In this document: one piece after another, positions 17,344-25,606 of the stretch
How positions within the stretch are numbered: the stretch's first letter is position 1
Layout: the number at the start of each line of letters is the position of its first letter
Origin: Kaistia algarum
Lineage (GTDB): Bacteria > Pseudomonadota > Alphaproteobacteria > Rhizobiales > Kaistiaceae
Length of the DNA stretch: 64,000 nucleotides
Direction: 5' to 3'
Assembly (NCBI RefSeq): GCF_026343945.1
Contig: NZ_JAPKNJ010000002.1
Coordinates: forward strand, 124,001-188,000
Translations under genes and position numbers: made by a program
Notes under the pieces: generated by a model
Database searches by the model: none
What the model was told of the DNA's origin: nothing
Seen by the model: the letters and a program-made list of their open reading frames with translations, nothing else

Positions 17344-17387
17344 ACTGCCTTTGATACGAATTCCCCTCGTCGATTCCGGATCGATTG

Positions 17388-17401
17388 TTGATGCCACGCA
17401 A
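17388..17401. promoter_or_regulatory. Second FNR/FixK-like site, toward the CBS-BON gene
   Basis: TTGAT-GCCA-CGCAA matches 8 of the 10 FNR half-site positions. It lies about 130 bases upstream of the GTG start of the CBS-BON gene. On its own it would be weak evidence; together with 17330 it suggests oxygen control of this divergent pair. Confidence 0.35.
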
Positions 17402-17528
17402 GGACGGCATCGCCGTTTCGATTGAAGTTCAACACCCATGATGCCGGTTCCGCGCGTCGGCGACCAAGACCGTCCAAGGATGACGCGCTCTGGCCGTCTG
17501 CCGGCCGGCTCGTTCTGAGGAGGTCCAG

Positions 17529-18257
17529 GTGAAGGTTCAGGATATCATGACGACGCCGGTATTCAGCGTCGCCCCATCCACGCCGATCGGAGAGGCTGCG
17601 CAGCTGATGCTGGCGCACCATATAAGCGGCCTGCCGGTCGTCGATGCGAGCGGTACGCTCGTCGGCGTCGTGACGGAAGGCGATTTTCTGCTGCGTTCCG
17701 AACTCGGCACTGAGCGGAAGCGTTCGCCCTGGCTGCAGTTCTTCCTGAGCGCCGGCAAGGCAGCCGACGAATATGTCCATACCCATGGCCGGCGCGTCGA
17801 AGACGTGATGACGCGGGACGTGGTCGCGACCACCCGCGGCGCTACTCTCGAAAATGTCGTCGAGATGATGGGGCGCCGCCATATCAAGCGACTGCCGGTC
17901 GTGGAGGACGGCAAGCTGGTCGGCATCATCGCGCGCTCCGATCTTCTGAAGGCACTGGCGCAGCGCCTTACCAGCGAGCCCACCGACGCCGGCGGAGACG
18001 ATGCCGTGCGCAAGGCAATCATCGCGGAACTCGGCCGCCAGTTCTGGAGTAGCAATGGTCTCGTCCGGGTCGAAGTCGAAGGCGGCAACGTCACCCTCAG
18101 CGGTACGATCTTTGATGAGCGGGAAAGGCTGGCAGCTTGCGTTGTCGCCGAGAATGCGGCCGGCGTGAAATCCGTGGAGGACCAACTCGTCTGCGTCGAG
18201 CCGATCTCCGGCGTGATCATCATGCCGCCGCCGAAAGATCCCGACGCGCAGAGCTGA
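17529..18257 (+). CDS. CBS-domain pair plus BON-domain protein
   Basis: A 242-residue protein with two CBS modules (about 1-60 and 85-145) and a C-terminal BON domain (about 160-230). The CBS repeats show VKVQDIMTTPVFSV, HHISGLPVVDASGTLVGVVTE and VEDVMTRDVV, RHIKRLPVVEDGKLVGIIAR (blocks in order). CBS pairs bind adenine nucleotides and often report energy state; BON domains bind membranes or other proteins. No signal peptide is seen, so it is cytoplasmic. GTG 17529 follows GAGGAGG. The zinc alcohol dehydrogenase starts 10 bases after its stop, so the two form an operon. Proteins like this are common in hypoxia-responsive gene sets of soil alphaproteobacteria. Confidence 0.9.
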   Translation: MKVQDIMTTPVFSVAPSTPIGEAAQLMLAHHISGLPVVDASGTLVGVVTEGDFLLRSELGTERKRSPWLQFFLSAGKAADEYVHTHGRRVEDVMTRDVVATTRGATLENVVEMMGRRHIKRLPVVEDGKLVGIIARSDLLKALAQRLTSEPTDAGGDDAVRKAIIAELGRQFWSSNGLVRVEVEGGNVTLSGTIFDERERLAACVVAENAAGVKSVEDQLVCVEPISGVIIMPPPKDPDAQS

Positions 18258-18267
18258 GGAGGTGGCT

Positions 18268-19248
18268 GTGCGGGCCATGGTGCTTCACGCCGTCGGGCAG
18301 CCGCTTGTCCTGGAGGAGCGTCCCGTTCCTCTTCCGGGGCCGGGCGAGATCCGTGTTCGGGTCGAGGCCTGTGCCGTCTGCCGCACCGATCTGCATGTCG
18401 TCGACGGCGATTTGCCGGACCCGAGGCTTCCGCTGGTTCCGGGCCATGAGATCGTCGGGATCGTCGAGGCGGTGGGCGAAGGGGTGCCGCTCGCCATGGG
18501 CCGCCGCGTCGGCATACCCTGGCTCGGCCACACCTGCGGCCATTGTGCCTTCTGCGCCGGCGGGCAGGAAAATCTCTGCGATACGCCGCAGTTCACGGGC
18601 TATTCGCGCGATGGCGGCTTCGCCACCCACGTGGTCGCTGATGCGGCGTTCGCTTTTCCGCTCGACGGCTTTGCGGATCCGGTGGCGGCCGCGCCGCTCA
18701 TGTGCGCCGGCCTGATCGGCTGGCGCTCGCTGGGTTTTGCCGGATCGGCGAAGCGTATCGGGTTCTATGGCTTCGGCGCGGCGGCTCATATCTTGGCGCA
18801 GGTCTGCGTCTGGCAAGGCCGCAGCGTCTATGCCTTCACCCGGGAAGGCGACGTCGCGGCCCAACAGATGGCACTGTCGCTTGGAGCCGTCTGGGCCGGC
18901 AGTTCCGATGACATGCCGCCCGAGCGGCTCGACGCGGCGATCCTCTTCGCGCCTGTCGGTGCTCTGGTGCCGCAGGCACTGCGCGCCGTCCGTAAGGGCG
19001 GGACGGTGGTCTGCGGCGGCATCCATATGAGCCCGATTCCGAGTTTCCCCTACGACATCCTCTGGGGTGAACGGAAGATCGTCTCGGTTGCCAATCTGAC
19101 GCGCCAGGACGCTCATGAATTCCTTGAGATCGCGCCCCGCGCTGGCGTGAAGACGAGGACGACGGTCTATCCGTTGGAGCGGGCCAATGACGCGCTCGAC
19201 GATCTCCGGGCCGGGCGTTTTCAAGGCGCGGCGGTGCTCGTCCCTTAG
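18268..19248 (+). CDS. Zinc-dependent alcohol dehydrogenase family protein
   Basis: A 326-residue medium-chain dehydrogenase/reductase. The catalytic zinc site is VCRTDLHVVDGDLP with GHEIVG, and the structural zinc cysteines are in HTCGHCAFCAGGQENLC. The nucleotide-binding loop reads GFYGFGAAAHI. It probably interconverts alcohols and aldehydes with NAD(P)H. GTG 18268 was taken as start because GAGGAGG at 18256-18262 leaves five bases; GTG 18262 would overlap that site. It is the second gene of the CBS-BON operon and the last of the fermentative block, so a role in regenerating NAD under low oxygen is a fair inference. Confidence 0.9.
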   Translation: MRAMVLHAVGQPLVLEERPVPLPGPGEIRVRVEACAVCRTDLHVVDGDLPDPRLPLVPGHEIVGIVEAVGEGVPLAMGRRVGIPWLGHTCGHCAFCAGGQENLCDTPQFTGYSRDGGFATHVVADAAFAFPLDGFADPVAAAPLMCAGLIGWRSLGFAGSAKRIGFYGFGAAAHILAQVCVWQGRSVYAFTREGDVAAQQMALSLGAVWAGSSDDMPPERLDAAILFAPVGALVPQALRAVRKGGTVVCGGIHMSPIPSFPYDILWGERKIVSVANLTRQDAHEFLEIAPRAGVKTRTTVYPLERANDALDDLRAGRFQGAAVLVP

Positions 19249-19340
19249 ATCGCCAGGCACTCGAATTGGGAGCGTGGGGGCGGATCGGCACCTGCCTCCG
19301 AAGGGCGGTCGGCCTCGAGGCTTCGTCCGCCGTAGCCCGC

Positions 19341-21026
19341 TCAGGCGCCTTGCGGTCGCAGATGGTGGAGCCTCGCCGCACCGATTGTGCCGGGCGCTGC
19401 GCTCAGCGTGATCGCCTTGATGGGCTCGTCGCTGTCGATGCGCTTGGTCAGGCACCAGCGGCCGTCATCGACATAGATCTCAATGAGGCCGACATCGACG
19501 AAGATGCGGAGGCGCGCCGGCGCAATGTCCTCGATGAAGTAGCGCGGCGACGGGCGGCTGCCGGGCGGCTTGAAGGCGAGTTCGAGCGTGCCGCCCGCAT
19601 AGCCGAGGGCGATCCCGAATTCCGGATGGCGGAAGGCAAGCTCGAAAGGCACGCCCTTTTCCGCGATCTCGATACCGATCTCGGCGAGGCCGTCCTCAAG
19701 CACGACCGGTCGACCGTTCGATGCAATGTCGATGGCAGGTTCCGGCCGCCGCAGCGCCTCGACCGTCTCGATCACCGGCGTGGACAAGGCACCGTCGCGC
19801 CAGACGAGCCGGCGCGGTAAGGTCATCGCGCTCGGGAAATCGCGGTCCTTGAACACATCGGTCCAGTTGGCCGCCCAGGAAATGCCGAAGGGACCTGTGC
19901 CGAGCGGGCCATCCGTGCCGGCAATGCCCTGGAAGGCGTAGCAATCCGTGCCGTAGTCGAGCTCTTCACGAGCGATGGGCTCGAAGCTGCGGCCGTCAAA
20001 ACGCCCGACCAGCGCGACCGTGATGTTGCGGCGTCGGCTGACCTCGTCGCGGGAGCCGAGCAGGCCGAAGATCAGCACATGCAGGCCCGCGCCCTCACCA
20101 TCGAGCGCCACCATGCAGGGACATTCGGCGGGCAGCTTCTGCGTCGTCGGCTCGCGATGCACCACGCCGGCGAAACGCCAGCCTTCGACACCGCTTGCGT
20201 CCTCGGTCTCATAGAGCAGGACCAGCGCGGCGGTGTCATCGCCTGCGCCGAGCAGCATCTTCCAGAGCCCGTCTGGACCCTTGAACACATAGGGATCGCG
20301 GAAATTCTTGCCGAGGCCCGGCAGCTCCGGCACTTCGGTCACCACCGGCGCCGAGGGGCCGACATCGACGCGGTCGTCCGAGACGGCCGTCATCTGCCAT
20401 TCCCAATTCGGCGTCCGGTCGTCCTGTCGGTCCGTATAATAGACGCGCAGACCGCCGTCCGGGAGGTTGATGGCCGAGCCCGAAAAGGCGCCGCCGACCT
20501 TGGCGTCGTCAGCCAGCAATTCAGGTCGCGGCAGCAGGAAGACGGGCTGGTGGGTCCAGTCGATGCCGTTGGCCGTCACCGCATGGCCCCAGTGCATGGT
20601 GTTCCAGCGCAGGCTGTGCGGATAGTGCTGATAGAAGAGATGCGCGAGGCCGCCGGCCTGCGACAGGCCGTTCGGATCGTTCATCCAGCCGAAGGGCGCG
20701 GCGAGATGCAGGCGGTAGCGCGCCGAATTCGGCCGGTTGCGCTCTGTCGTGAACAGCGTGCGGATGCCGGTGGTCGCGACGGTCGCCGGATCGAACGCAT
20801 AGACCAGCGAGACCGCCGTCCCGCCCTCGTCGAAGGCGAGGCTGGCCCGCCCTCCGGCAAGATCCTCTGCAATGCTGAGCGTGAAATCGTCCGATTCGGG
20901 TCCGGAAAGGCGCTGTTCCATCCCGTCGGCGGTGGTCAGCGTCACGACAGAACCCGTCGCATCGCCCACCGGCTTCTGGAAGACGTGCAGCGTCTCCCCG
21001 GCGTTGAGTTCAATATCGATCTTCAT
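19341..21026 (-). CDS. Glycoside hydrolase family 32 (fructosidase), cytoplasmic
   Basis: A 561-residue GH32 enzyme that cleaves beta-fructosides such as sucrose, inulin- or levan-type oligosaccharides. All three catalytic blocks are present: the nucleophile Asp117 in WMNDPNG, RDP at 243-245, and the acid/base Glu301 in ECPC. The C-terminal beta-sandwich follows. About 80 extra residues precede the usual start of the propeller, forming a separate N-terminal module of unknown role. There is no signal peptide, so it works on sugars brought in by the adjacent ABC importer. Start at 21026 (MKIDIELNAG) is preferred over longer options that overlap the permease gene; its ribosome site is weak. Confidence 0.9.
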   Translation of the reverse strand: MKIDIELNAGETLHVFQKPVGDATGSVVTLTTADGMEQRLSGPESDDFTLSIAEDLAGGRASLAFDEGGTAVSLVYAFDPATVATTGIRTLFTTERNRPNSARYRLHLAAPFGWMNDPNGLSQAGGLAHLFYQHYPHSLRWNTMHWGHAVTANGIDWTHQPVFLLPRPELLADDAKVGGAFSGSAINLPDGGLRVYYTDRQDDRTPNWEWQMTAVSDDRVDVGPSAPVVTEVPELPGLGKNFRDPYVFKGPDGLWKMLLGAGDDTAALVLLYETEDASGVEGWRFAGVVHREPTTQKLPAECPCMVALDGEGAGLHVLIFGLLGSRDEVSRRRNITVALVGRFDGRSFEPIAREELDYGTDCYAFQGIAGTDGPLGTGPFGISWAANWTDVFKDRDFPSAMTLPRRLVWRDGALSTPVIETVEALRRPEPAIDIASNGRPVVLEDGLAEIGIEIAEKGVPFELAFRHPEFGIALGYAGGTLELAFKPPGSRPSPRYFIEDIAPARLRIFVDVGLIEIYVDDGRWCLTKRIDSDEPIKAITLSAAPGTIGAARLHHLRPQGA

Positions 21027-21046
21027 GATGGTCGCATTCCCGGGGA

Positions 21047-21940
21047 TCAGCCTTTGACGGCCGAAGAGATGAACGAACTGACGAACCATTTCTGGAACGC
21101 GAGATAGAAGATCAGCACCGGGATCATCATCATGACCGAGGCGGCCATGGCGCTGTTCCAATAGATGCTGTCATGGCCGAAGAACGAGGCGATGCCGACC
21201 GAGATCGGGCGGGCCCGATCGGTCTGCGTCACCATCAGCGGCCACAGATATTGGTTCCAGGTTTCGATGCCGAGCAGGATGGCGACCGTCGCCAGCACCG
21301 GCAGGCTGATCGGCAGGAACACCGACCAGTAGATGCGGAACGGTCCGGCACCGTCCACGGTCGCGGCATCATAGATGTCGCGCGGTATCTGGATAAAGAA
21401 CTGGTAGATCAGGAAGATGTACAGCGGGCTGGCCATGAAGGGCAGAATCTGCGCCGCGAAGCTGTCGGAAAGGCCGACGCGGTTGATGATGGTCAGCAGC
21501 GGCAGGACGATCGATTCCTGCGGCACGATATAGAGCCCGATCAGCGCCGTCAGGATGATGGCCCGCCCCGGCAGCCGGCCCCAGGCCAGCACGAAGGCCG
21601 CCATGGAATTCAGGAAGACGCCGCCGAGAACCGTGACGAACAGGATGACCAGCGAGTTCAGCAGATAGCGGCCGAAGGGCAGCGCGCCGGAGAAGGTCCA
21701 GACCTCTCGGAAATTCTGCAGCGTCGGGTCGGATACCCAGAAGGCGCGGAACGAACCCATATCGGCCAGGATCTGGAAACGATCGGCCTTGAGGCTCGCC
21801 ACGACGAGCAGAAACAGTGGCGAGACGATCACCAGCGCCAGGATCAGCACGGCGACGAACTTGATCACGGCGGTCCAATCACGCGGCAGGCGCGAGGGCG
21901 TGCGTGGGGCCAGGGGGCCCGGTCCGGAGATAGTGGTCAT
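21047..21940 (-). CDS. Carbohydrate ABC transporter permease (MalG-type)
   Basis: A 297-residue inner-membrane permease of the CUT1 sugar importers, with six predicted transmembrane helices and the EAA loop region IYDAATVDGAGPFRIYWSVFLPI. The C-terminal half ends with a FYLAFQKWFVSSFISSAVKG-like tail typical of MalG partners. The start codon overlaps the stop of the upstream permease (ATGA), indicating translational coupling. It is the third gene of the operon SBP, permease, permease, GH32. No ATP-binding subunit is encoded in this cluster. Confidence 0.92.
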   Translation of the reverse strand: MTTISGPGPLAPRTPSRLPRDWTAVIKFVAVLILALVIVSPLFLLVVASLKADRFQILADMGSFRAFWVSDPTLQNFREVWTFSGALPFGRYLLNSLVILFVTVLGGVFLNSMAAFVLAWGRLPGRAIILTALIGLYIVPQESIVLPLLTIINRVGLSDSFAAQILPFMASPLYIFLIYQFFIQIPRDIYDAATVDGAGPFRIYWSVFLPISLPVLATVAILLGIETWNQYLWPLMVTQTDRARPISVGIASFFGHDSIYWNSAMAASVMMMIPVLIFYLAFQKWFVSSFISSAVKG

Positions 21941-22860
21941 TGGCGATCCCTCACCACGAAGCGCTGAACCAGCGAGACGATCAGGACGATGAAGAAGAGG
22001 AGGATGGCGACGGCCGAGGCGAGGCCTAGCCGCTGGTCGACGAAGCCGGCGGTGAACATGTAGTGGACCAGCGTGTCGGTGGTGCCGCGCGGGCCGCCCT
22101 GGGTCAGGATGTTCACCTGGGTGAACAGCTTGAACGCCTGGATCGTGGTGATGATCAGCACGAAGATGTGGGTCTGGCGCAGCGACGGCATGGTGACATG
22201 CCAGAAGCGCTGCCAGCGATTGGCGCCGTCGAGCTCCGCCGCCTCATAGAGCGATTCCGAAATGCCCTGCAGGCCGGCGAGATAGACGATCATCTGGAAA
22301 CCATAGGCCTGCCAGGCCGAGAGCAGAACGATGGCCGGCATCGACCAGCTCGGATCGCCAAGCCAGTCGATGGGCTGCACCAGACCGAACGACAGGAAGC
22401 CGACGATCTGGTTGAACGGGCCGGTCGGATACTGGAACAAAGTCGCCCAGATCACGCAGACGACGACCATCGAGGTGATTGCCGGGAGGAAGAACAAGCC
22501 GCGGAAGAAATTGCGGAAGGGCAGCTTCTGATTGAGCAGCAGCGCGATGGCGAGCGCGAAGCCGCACTGGACCGGCAGCACCATCAGCGTGAAGCGCACC
22601 ACGTTCCACAGCGCCCGCCAGAAATCATGATCGGTCAGGATCTGTTGGAAATTGCCAAGCCCGACGAAGCGCGGCGGCACCGGGCGCGGGATCAGCCGCT
22701 CGTTGGTGAGCGCGATGCGAAACGATGACAGGAATGGCAGCAGCAGGAAAATGGCGATGAGCGCCAGCGCTGGCAGCAGCATCGTGATTTCCTGAGCCCG
22801 CCCGCCCCAAAGCGCGCTTCGCCGGCGGCCGTTGGCGGCCGGCACCTGACTGATCGACAT
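21937..22860 (-). CDS. Sugar ABC transporter permease (MalF-type)
   Basis: A 307-residue inner-membrane permease, partner of the MalG-type protein. After a short cytoplasmic N-terminus the first helix begins MLLPALALIAIFLLLPFL; the EAA loop is SLYEAAELDGANRWQRFWHV. The binding-protein gene is upstream, separated by a strong 13-bp hairpin at 22887-22916 that probably sets the ratio between abundant binding protein and scarce permeases. Substrate is inferred to be a fructose-containing oligosaccharide from the adjacent GH32 gene. Confidence 0.92.
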   Translation of the reverse strand: MSISQVPAANGRRRSALWGGRAQEITMLLPALALIAIFLLLPFLSSFRIALTNERLIPRPVPPRFVGLGNFQQILTDHDFWRALWNVVRFTLMVLPVQCGFALAIALLLNQKLPFRNFFRGLFFLPAITSMVVVCVIWATLFQYPTGPFNQIVGFLSFGLVQPIDWLGDPSWSMPAIVLLSAWQAYGFQMIVYLAGLQGISESLYEAAELDGANRWQRFWHVTMPSLRQTHIFVLIITTIQAFKLFTQVNILTQGGPRGTTDTLVHYMFTAGFVDQRLGLASAVAILLFFIVLIVSLVQRFVVRDRQ

Positions 22861-22886
22861 CCTACGGTTCCTCCCGGCTGGATAGT

Positions 22887-22916
22887 GTCGCGCCGCATCC
22901 TGTGATGCGGCGCGAC
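22887..22916 (-). promoter_or_regulatory. Intercistronic hairpin between binding-protein and permease genes
   Basis: GTCGCGCCGCATC and GATGCGGCGCGAC form a perfect 13-bp stem with a 4-base loop, in the 68-base gap between the binding-protein stop and the permease start. It lacks a T-run, so it is better read as an mRNA-stabilising or partially terminating structure, as at the classic malE-malF junction. Confidence 0.75.
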
Positions 22917-22928
22917 GGGTTGGATGGC

Positions 22929-24236
22929 CTAGTTGGCCTGGCCGAAGGGCGCGTAACCCTCATTGTCCTCGATGTCGGCGTCGATCTTCTTGGCCGCCTT
23001 GGACAGCTCCTCCTGGGCGTCTGCGCCGTCGAAGATGTTGTTCATCGCCTGCTGGAAGGCGAGCGTGATCGTCGGATAGGCCGGATGCGGCGGACGCGGC
23101 ACGGCGCTCTTCGAGGCCTGCTCGAACGCGACGGCCATGGCGCCACCCGGCGCATAGAGCGGCGAGGCTGCGGCGAAGGACTTGATGCCCGGGAAGCCGG
23201 CATGCTCCGCATAGGCGGCGCGATATTCGGGATCCTGCAGCATGAACGACAGGAACTTGCCTGCCAGCGCCGGATCGGACGCGGTCTTGGTGATCGCGTA
23301 GATCCAGGTGCCGTTCGGGCTGGCGCTCTTCTCGCCGAATTTCGGCAGCGGCATCACGACGACATCATCGCCCATCTGGGCCTTGGCCTCGGCATAGAAC
23401 CAGTGCCCGCCCCAGGCGAGACCGGCCGGCCGGCCCTCGGCGTAGAACTGGTTGCCACCGGCCGATTGCGGCACGACCCAGCCCTTCTGAACCAGTCCCT
23501 GCAAGAGCTTGGCCGCCTCGACGCACGTTGCGCCATCGAGTGTCCCGGTCGCCTTCCAACTGGTGCGGTCGATCACGTCGCAGCCCATCGAGACCAGGAT
23601 CGGCTCATAGGCGTAAGTGATCCACTCGGTCTTGGTGCCATAGGCGCGGAAGAGGTCGATCGGCCATTTTACGCCGGCCGCAGCCAGCTTATCCAATGCG
23701 CCGAGGAACTCTTCCTTGGTCCAGGCATCGTCGACCGAGGTCGGGATGCGGATGCCGAGCTCGGTCAGTTGCTTGCGGCTGCCATAGAGCGCCACGGTCG
23801 AATCGACCAGCGCCGTCGCGTAGAGCTGCTTGTCGACCGGATAGGTGCCCTGGCTGATGTTGGACGCCGTCATGTCGTCGAGCAGCGCCTTGTCGATATA
23901 GGGCGCGATCGGCTGCAGGAAGCCGGACCAGACATAATTGGCGAGGAACGGCGCATCGAGCTCCATGATGTCGGGCAGCGCCCCGGCCGAGACTGCCGCG
24001 CCGACCTTCTCGTTATAGGCGTCGTGCGGCGTATTGATCAGTTCAACCGTCGTGCCAGGATTGGCGACCTCGAACTTCTTGGCCGTCTCGGTGATGATCT
24101 TCACCTCATAGGGATCGCCCTGAAACATCAGCTTCAGGCTGGCCGCCTCGGCCGCCGACAGACCGGCAAGGCCTACCCCCAGGATGGTCGTGGCGCGAAG
24201 CACCGTCAGTAAACGATTACCCAACTGCATCTTCAT
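22929..24236 (-). CDS. Extracellular sugar-binding protein of an ABC importer
   Basis: A 435-residue solute-binding protein of the CUT1 class. A signal peptide is clear: basic start MKMQLGNRLLTVLR, hydrophobic core, and a cleavage region near AEAASLK (about residue 31-33). The mature part begins LKLMFQGDPYEVKI and carries the bacterial SBP type 1 pattern with LPDIMELDAPFLANYVWSG. It delivers sugar to the two permeases downstream. A sequence nearly identical to the operator upstream of the lacI gene lies inside its first codons (24209-24220). It starts 38 bases after the LacI-family gene, so all five genes may share a transcript. Confidence 0.93.
   Translation of the reverse strand: MKMQLGNRLLTVLRATTILGVGLAGLSAAEAASLKLMFQGDPYEVKIITETAKKFEVANPGTTVELINTPHDAYNEKVGAAVSAGALPDIMELDAPFLANYVWSGFLQPIAPYIDKALLDDMTASNISQGTYPVDKQLYATALVDSTVALYGSRKQLTELGIRIPTSVDDAWTKEEFLGALDKLAAAGVKWPIDLFRAYGTKTEWITYAYEPILVSMGCDVIDRTSWKATGTLDGATCVEAAKLLQGLVQKGWVVPQSAGGNQFYAEGRPAGLAWGGHWFYAEAKAQMGDDVVVMPLPKFGEKSASPNGTWIYAITKTASDPALAGKFLSFMLQDPEYRAAYAEHAGFPGIKSFAAASPLYAPGGAMAVAFEQASKSAVPRPPHPAYPTITLAFQQAMNNIFDGADAQEELSKAAKKIDADIEDNEGYAPFGQAN
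24209..24220. promoter_or_regulatory. Putative LacI-family operator inside the binding-protein gene
   Basis: GTAAACGATTAC is an imperfect palindrome and matches 11 of 12 bases of the sequence found upstream of the LacI gene (25307-25318, read on the minus strand as GTAAACGATAAC). It overlaps codons 6-10 of the binding-protein gene, where a repressor could act as a roadblock. Confidence 0.4.
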
Positions 24237-24273
24237 GGCATTTCTCTCCCTTTAGTGACCGGACCGCTGCACT

Positions 24274-25287
24274 TCAGACTGAAGCGCGTTCGACAAGGCG
24301 GAACGGGATTTCCTCGATGGCTCGGGCCGGGGCGCCGTGCCCGGCCAGGATTTCGGCGGCGCGTCGTCCCATGGCCCTGTGTGGCAGGGCCATGGTCGTC
24401 AGGGGCGGATCGAGCCGCGCCGCAATCTCGACCTGGTTGTCGAAGCTCGCGACGGCGACGTCTTCCGGAATGGAAAGGTTTTGGCGGCGCAGCGCGCCAT
24501 AGACCTCGAGCGCCACGCGGTCATTGCCGCAGAGGATCGCATCGGGCCGGACCGGGCCGGCGAAGAGGTCCGCGACATGCTCGAAGACGAGGCTGCGCGC
24601 CTGGTTGGAATAGGTGCCGCGCGTCGACGGACGGATCCAGTCCGGGATGAGGGCGATGCCAGCCTCTTCATGGGCGGCGCGGAAGCCTTCGGCCCGCAGC
24701 GTTCCGGCCAGCAACCCGGGCAGGTTTAAGAAGGCGATACGCCGCCGCCCCGCCTCGATCAGCCGGCGCGTGATAGTCTCGGCAGCTTCGCGCTCGGCCG
24801 GCACCAGCGCCGGAATGCCCTCGTCCGTGCCGCGGCAATTGATCATCAGACTGATCGCGTCGCGCGCCGGCGTCGGTAGGTCGACAATCTGGTGAAACAT
24901 GGTTGCGTAGGCGATGGCGCGCGGCATGAAGCGCTGCAGTTCGCCGACGCTGGTCTCGACCGAGCGGCCGCTGCCCGTGCTGGTCACCACCACCGAAAGC
25001 CCGTCGGTGCGCACCGAATTGTCGAAGGCGCGCATGATCTCCGTCGCGAAAGGCTGTGTGATCAGGCCGTCGGCGACGATGCCGATGATCGGCATGACGC
25101 CCTGCCGCATGCCGCGCGCGACGAGATTGGGCCTGTAGCCGAGTTCGTCGGCCAGTGAGCGGATGCGCTTGCGCGTATCGTCGGCCATGCGGATCGAATC
25201 ATCGCCGCTGAGGGCGCCCGACACCGTCTTGACGGAGACGCCAAGCCGGCCGGCCAGATCCTGCAAGGAGACTTTCGAGCGCGCCAT
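24274..25287 (-). CDS. LacI-family transcriptional regulator
   Basis: A 337-residue repressor with an N-terminal LacI HTH and hinge (VSLQDLAGRLGVSVKTVSGA, residues 5-24) and a periplasmic-binding-type effector domain with RPDAILCGNDRVALEVYGAL and the C-terminal TMALPHRAMGRRAAEI block. It should bind an imported or partly digested sugar and control the downstream transporter and GH32 gene. Its own promoter holds a GTAAACGATAAC-type site 20 bases upstream of the start codon, so autoregulation is likely. The arrangement, regulator first then SBP, permeases and hydrolase in one direction, is typical of sugar utilisation loci. Confidence 0.92.
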   Translation of the reverse strand: MARSKVSLQDLAGRLGVSVKTVSGALSGDDSIRMADDTRKRIRSLADELGYRPNLVARGMRQGVMPIIGIVADGLITQPFATEIMRAFDNSVRTDGLSVVVTSTGSGRSVETSVGELQRFMPRAIAYATMFHQIVDLPTPARDAISLMINCRGTDEGIPALVPAEREAAETITRRLIEAGRRRIAFLNLPGLLAGTLRAEGFRAAHEEAGIALIPDWIRPSTRGTYSNQARSLVFEHVADLFAGPVRPDAILCGNDRVALEVYGALRRQNLSIPEDVAVASFDNQVEIAARLDPPLTTMALPHRAMGRRAAEILAGHGAPARAIEEIPFRLVERASV

Positions 25288-25306
25288 GTCGGCGTTCCGC
25301 GCTTGG

Positions 25307-25318
25307 GTTATCGTTTAC
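25307..25318. promoter_or_regulatory. Putative LacI-family operator upstream of the regulator gene
   Basis: GTTATCGTTTAC lies 20 bases upstream of the lacI-type start; its complement GTAAACGATAAC repeats at 24209 with one change. A further half-site, ACGTTTA, follows at about 25320-25327. The centred CG and AAACG half-site are characteristic of LacI-family operators. Confidence 0.5.
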
Positions 25319-25606
25319 TCACGTTTAGCGGCTGCGAATTTCCTGTCAAGGGGGACAGCTGGCCGCTGGCCCGTCCGGGTCTTTTCCAAGGCACGCATTT
25401 ATGCCGGCGACACGGGATCCTCGAGGCGCTCCTCATCCTTGCCGTTGAGAACTGTCTGCGTCTGCGCTACCAGTGCGATCGGCCTCGGCCTCGATCCGTC
25501 CGAGAATTCGGTCTCGCCAATTATGGTGCAACAAGGCGCGCTGCCGTGGCGGGTTGCCAGTCTATCGTCGTCCGATCGGGCCGGCACAGAGCAAATACGA
25601 CGTAGA
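25319..25606. other. Intergenic region between the LacI gene and dusA
   Basis: About 290 bases between divergent genes. Apart from the operator-like half-site at its left end nothing convincing is seen: no ribosome-site-supported small frame, no stem-loop with a T-run, no tRNA. It presumably contains the dusA promoter. Confidence 0.5.
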
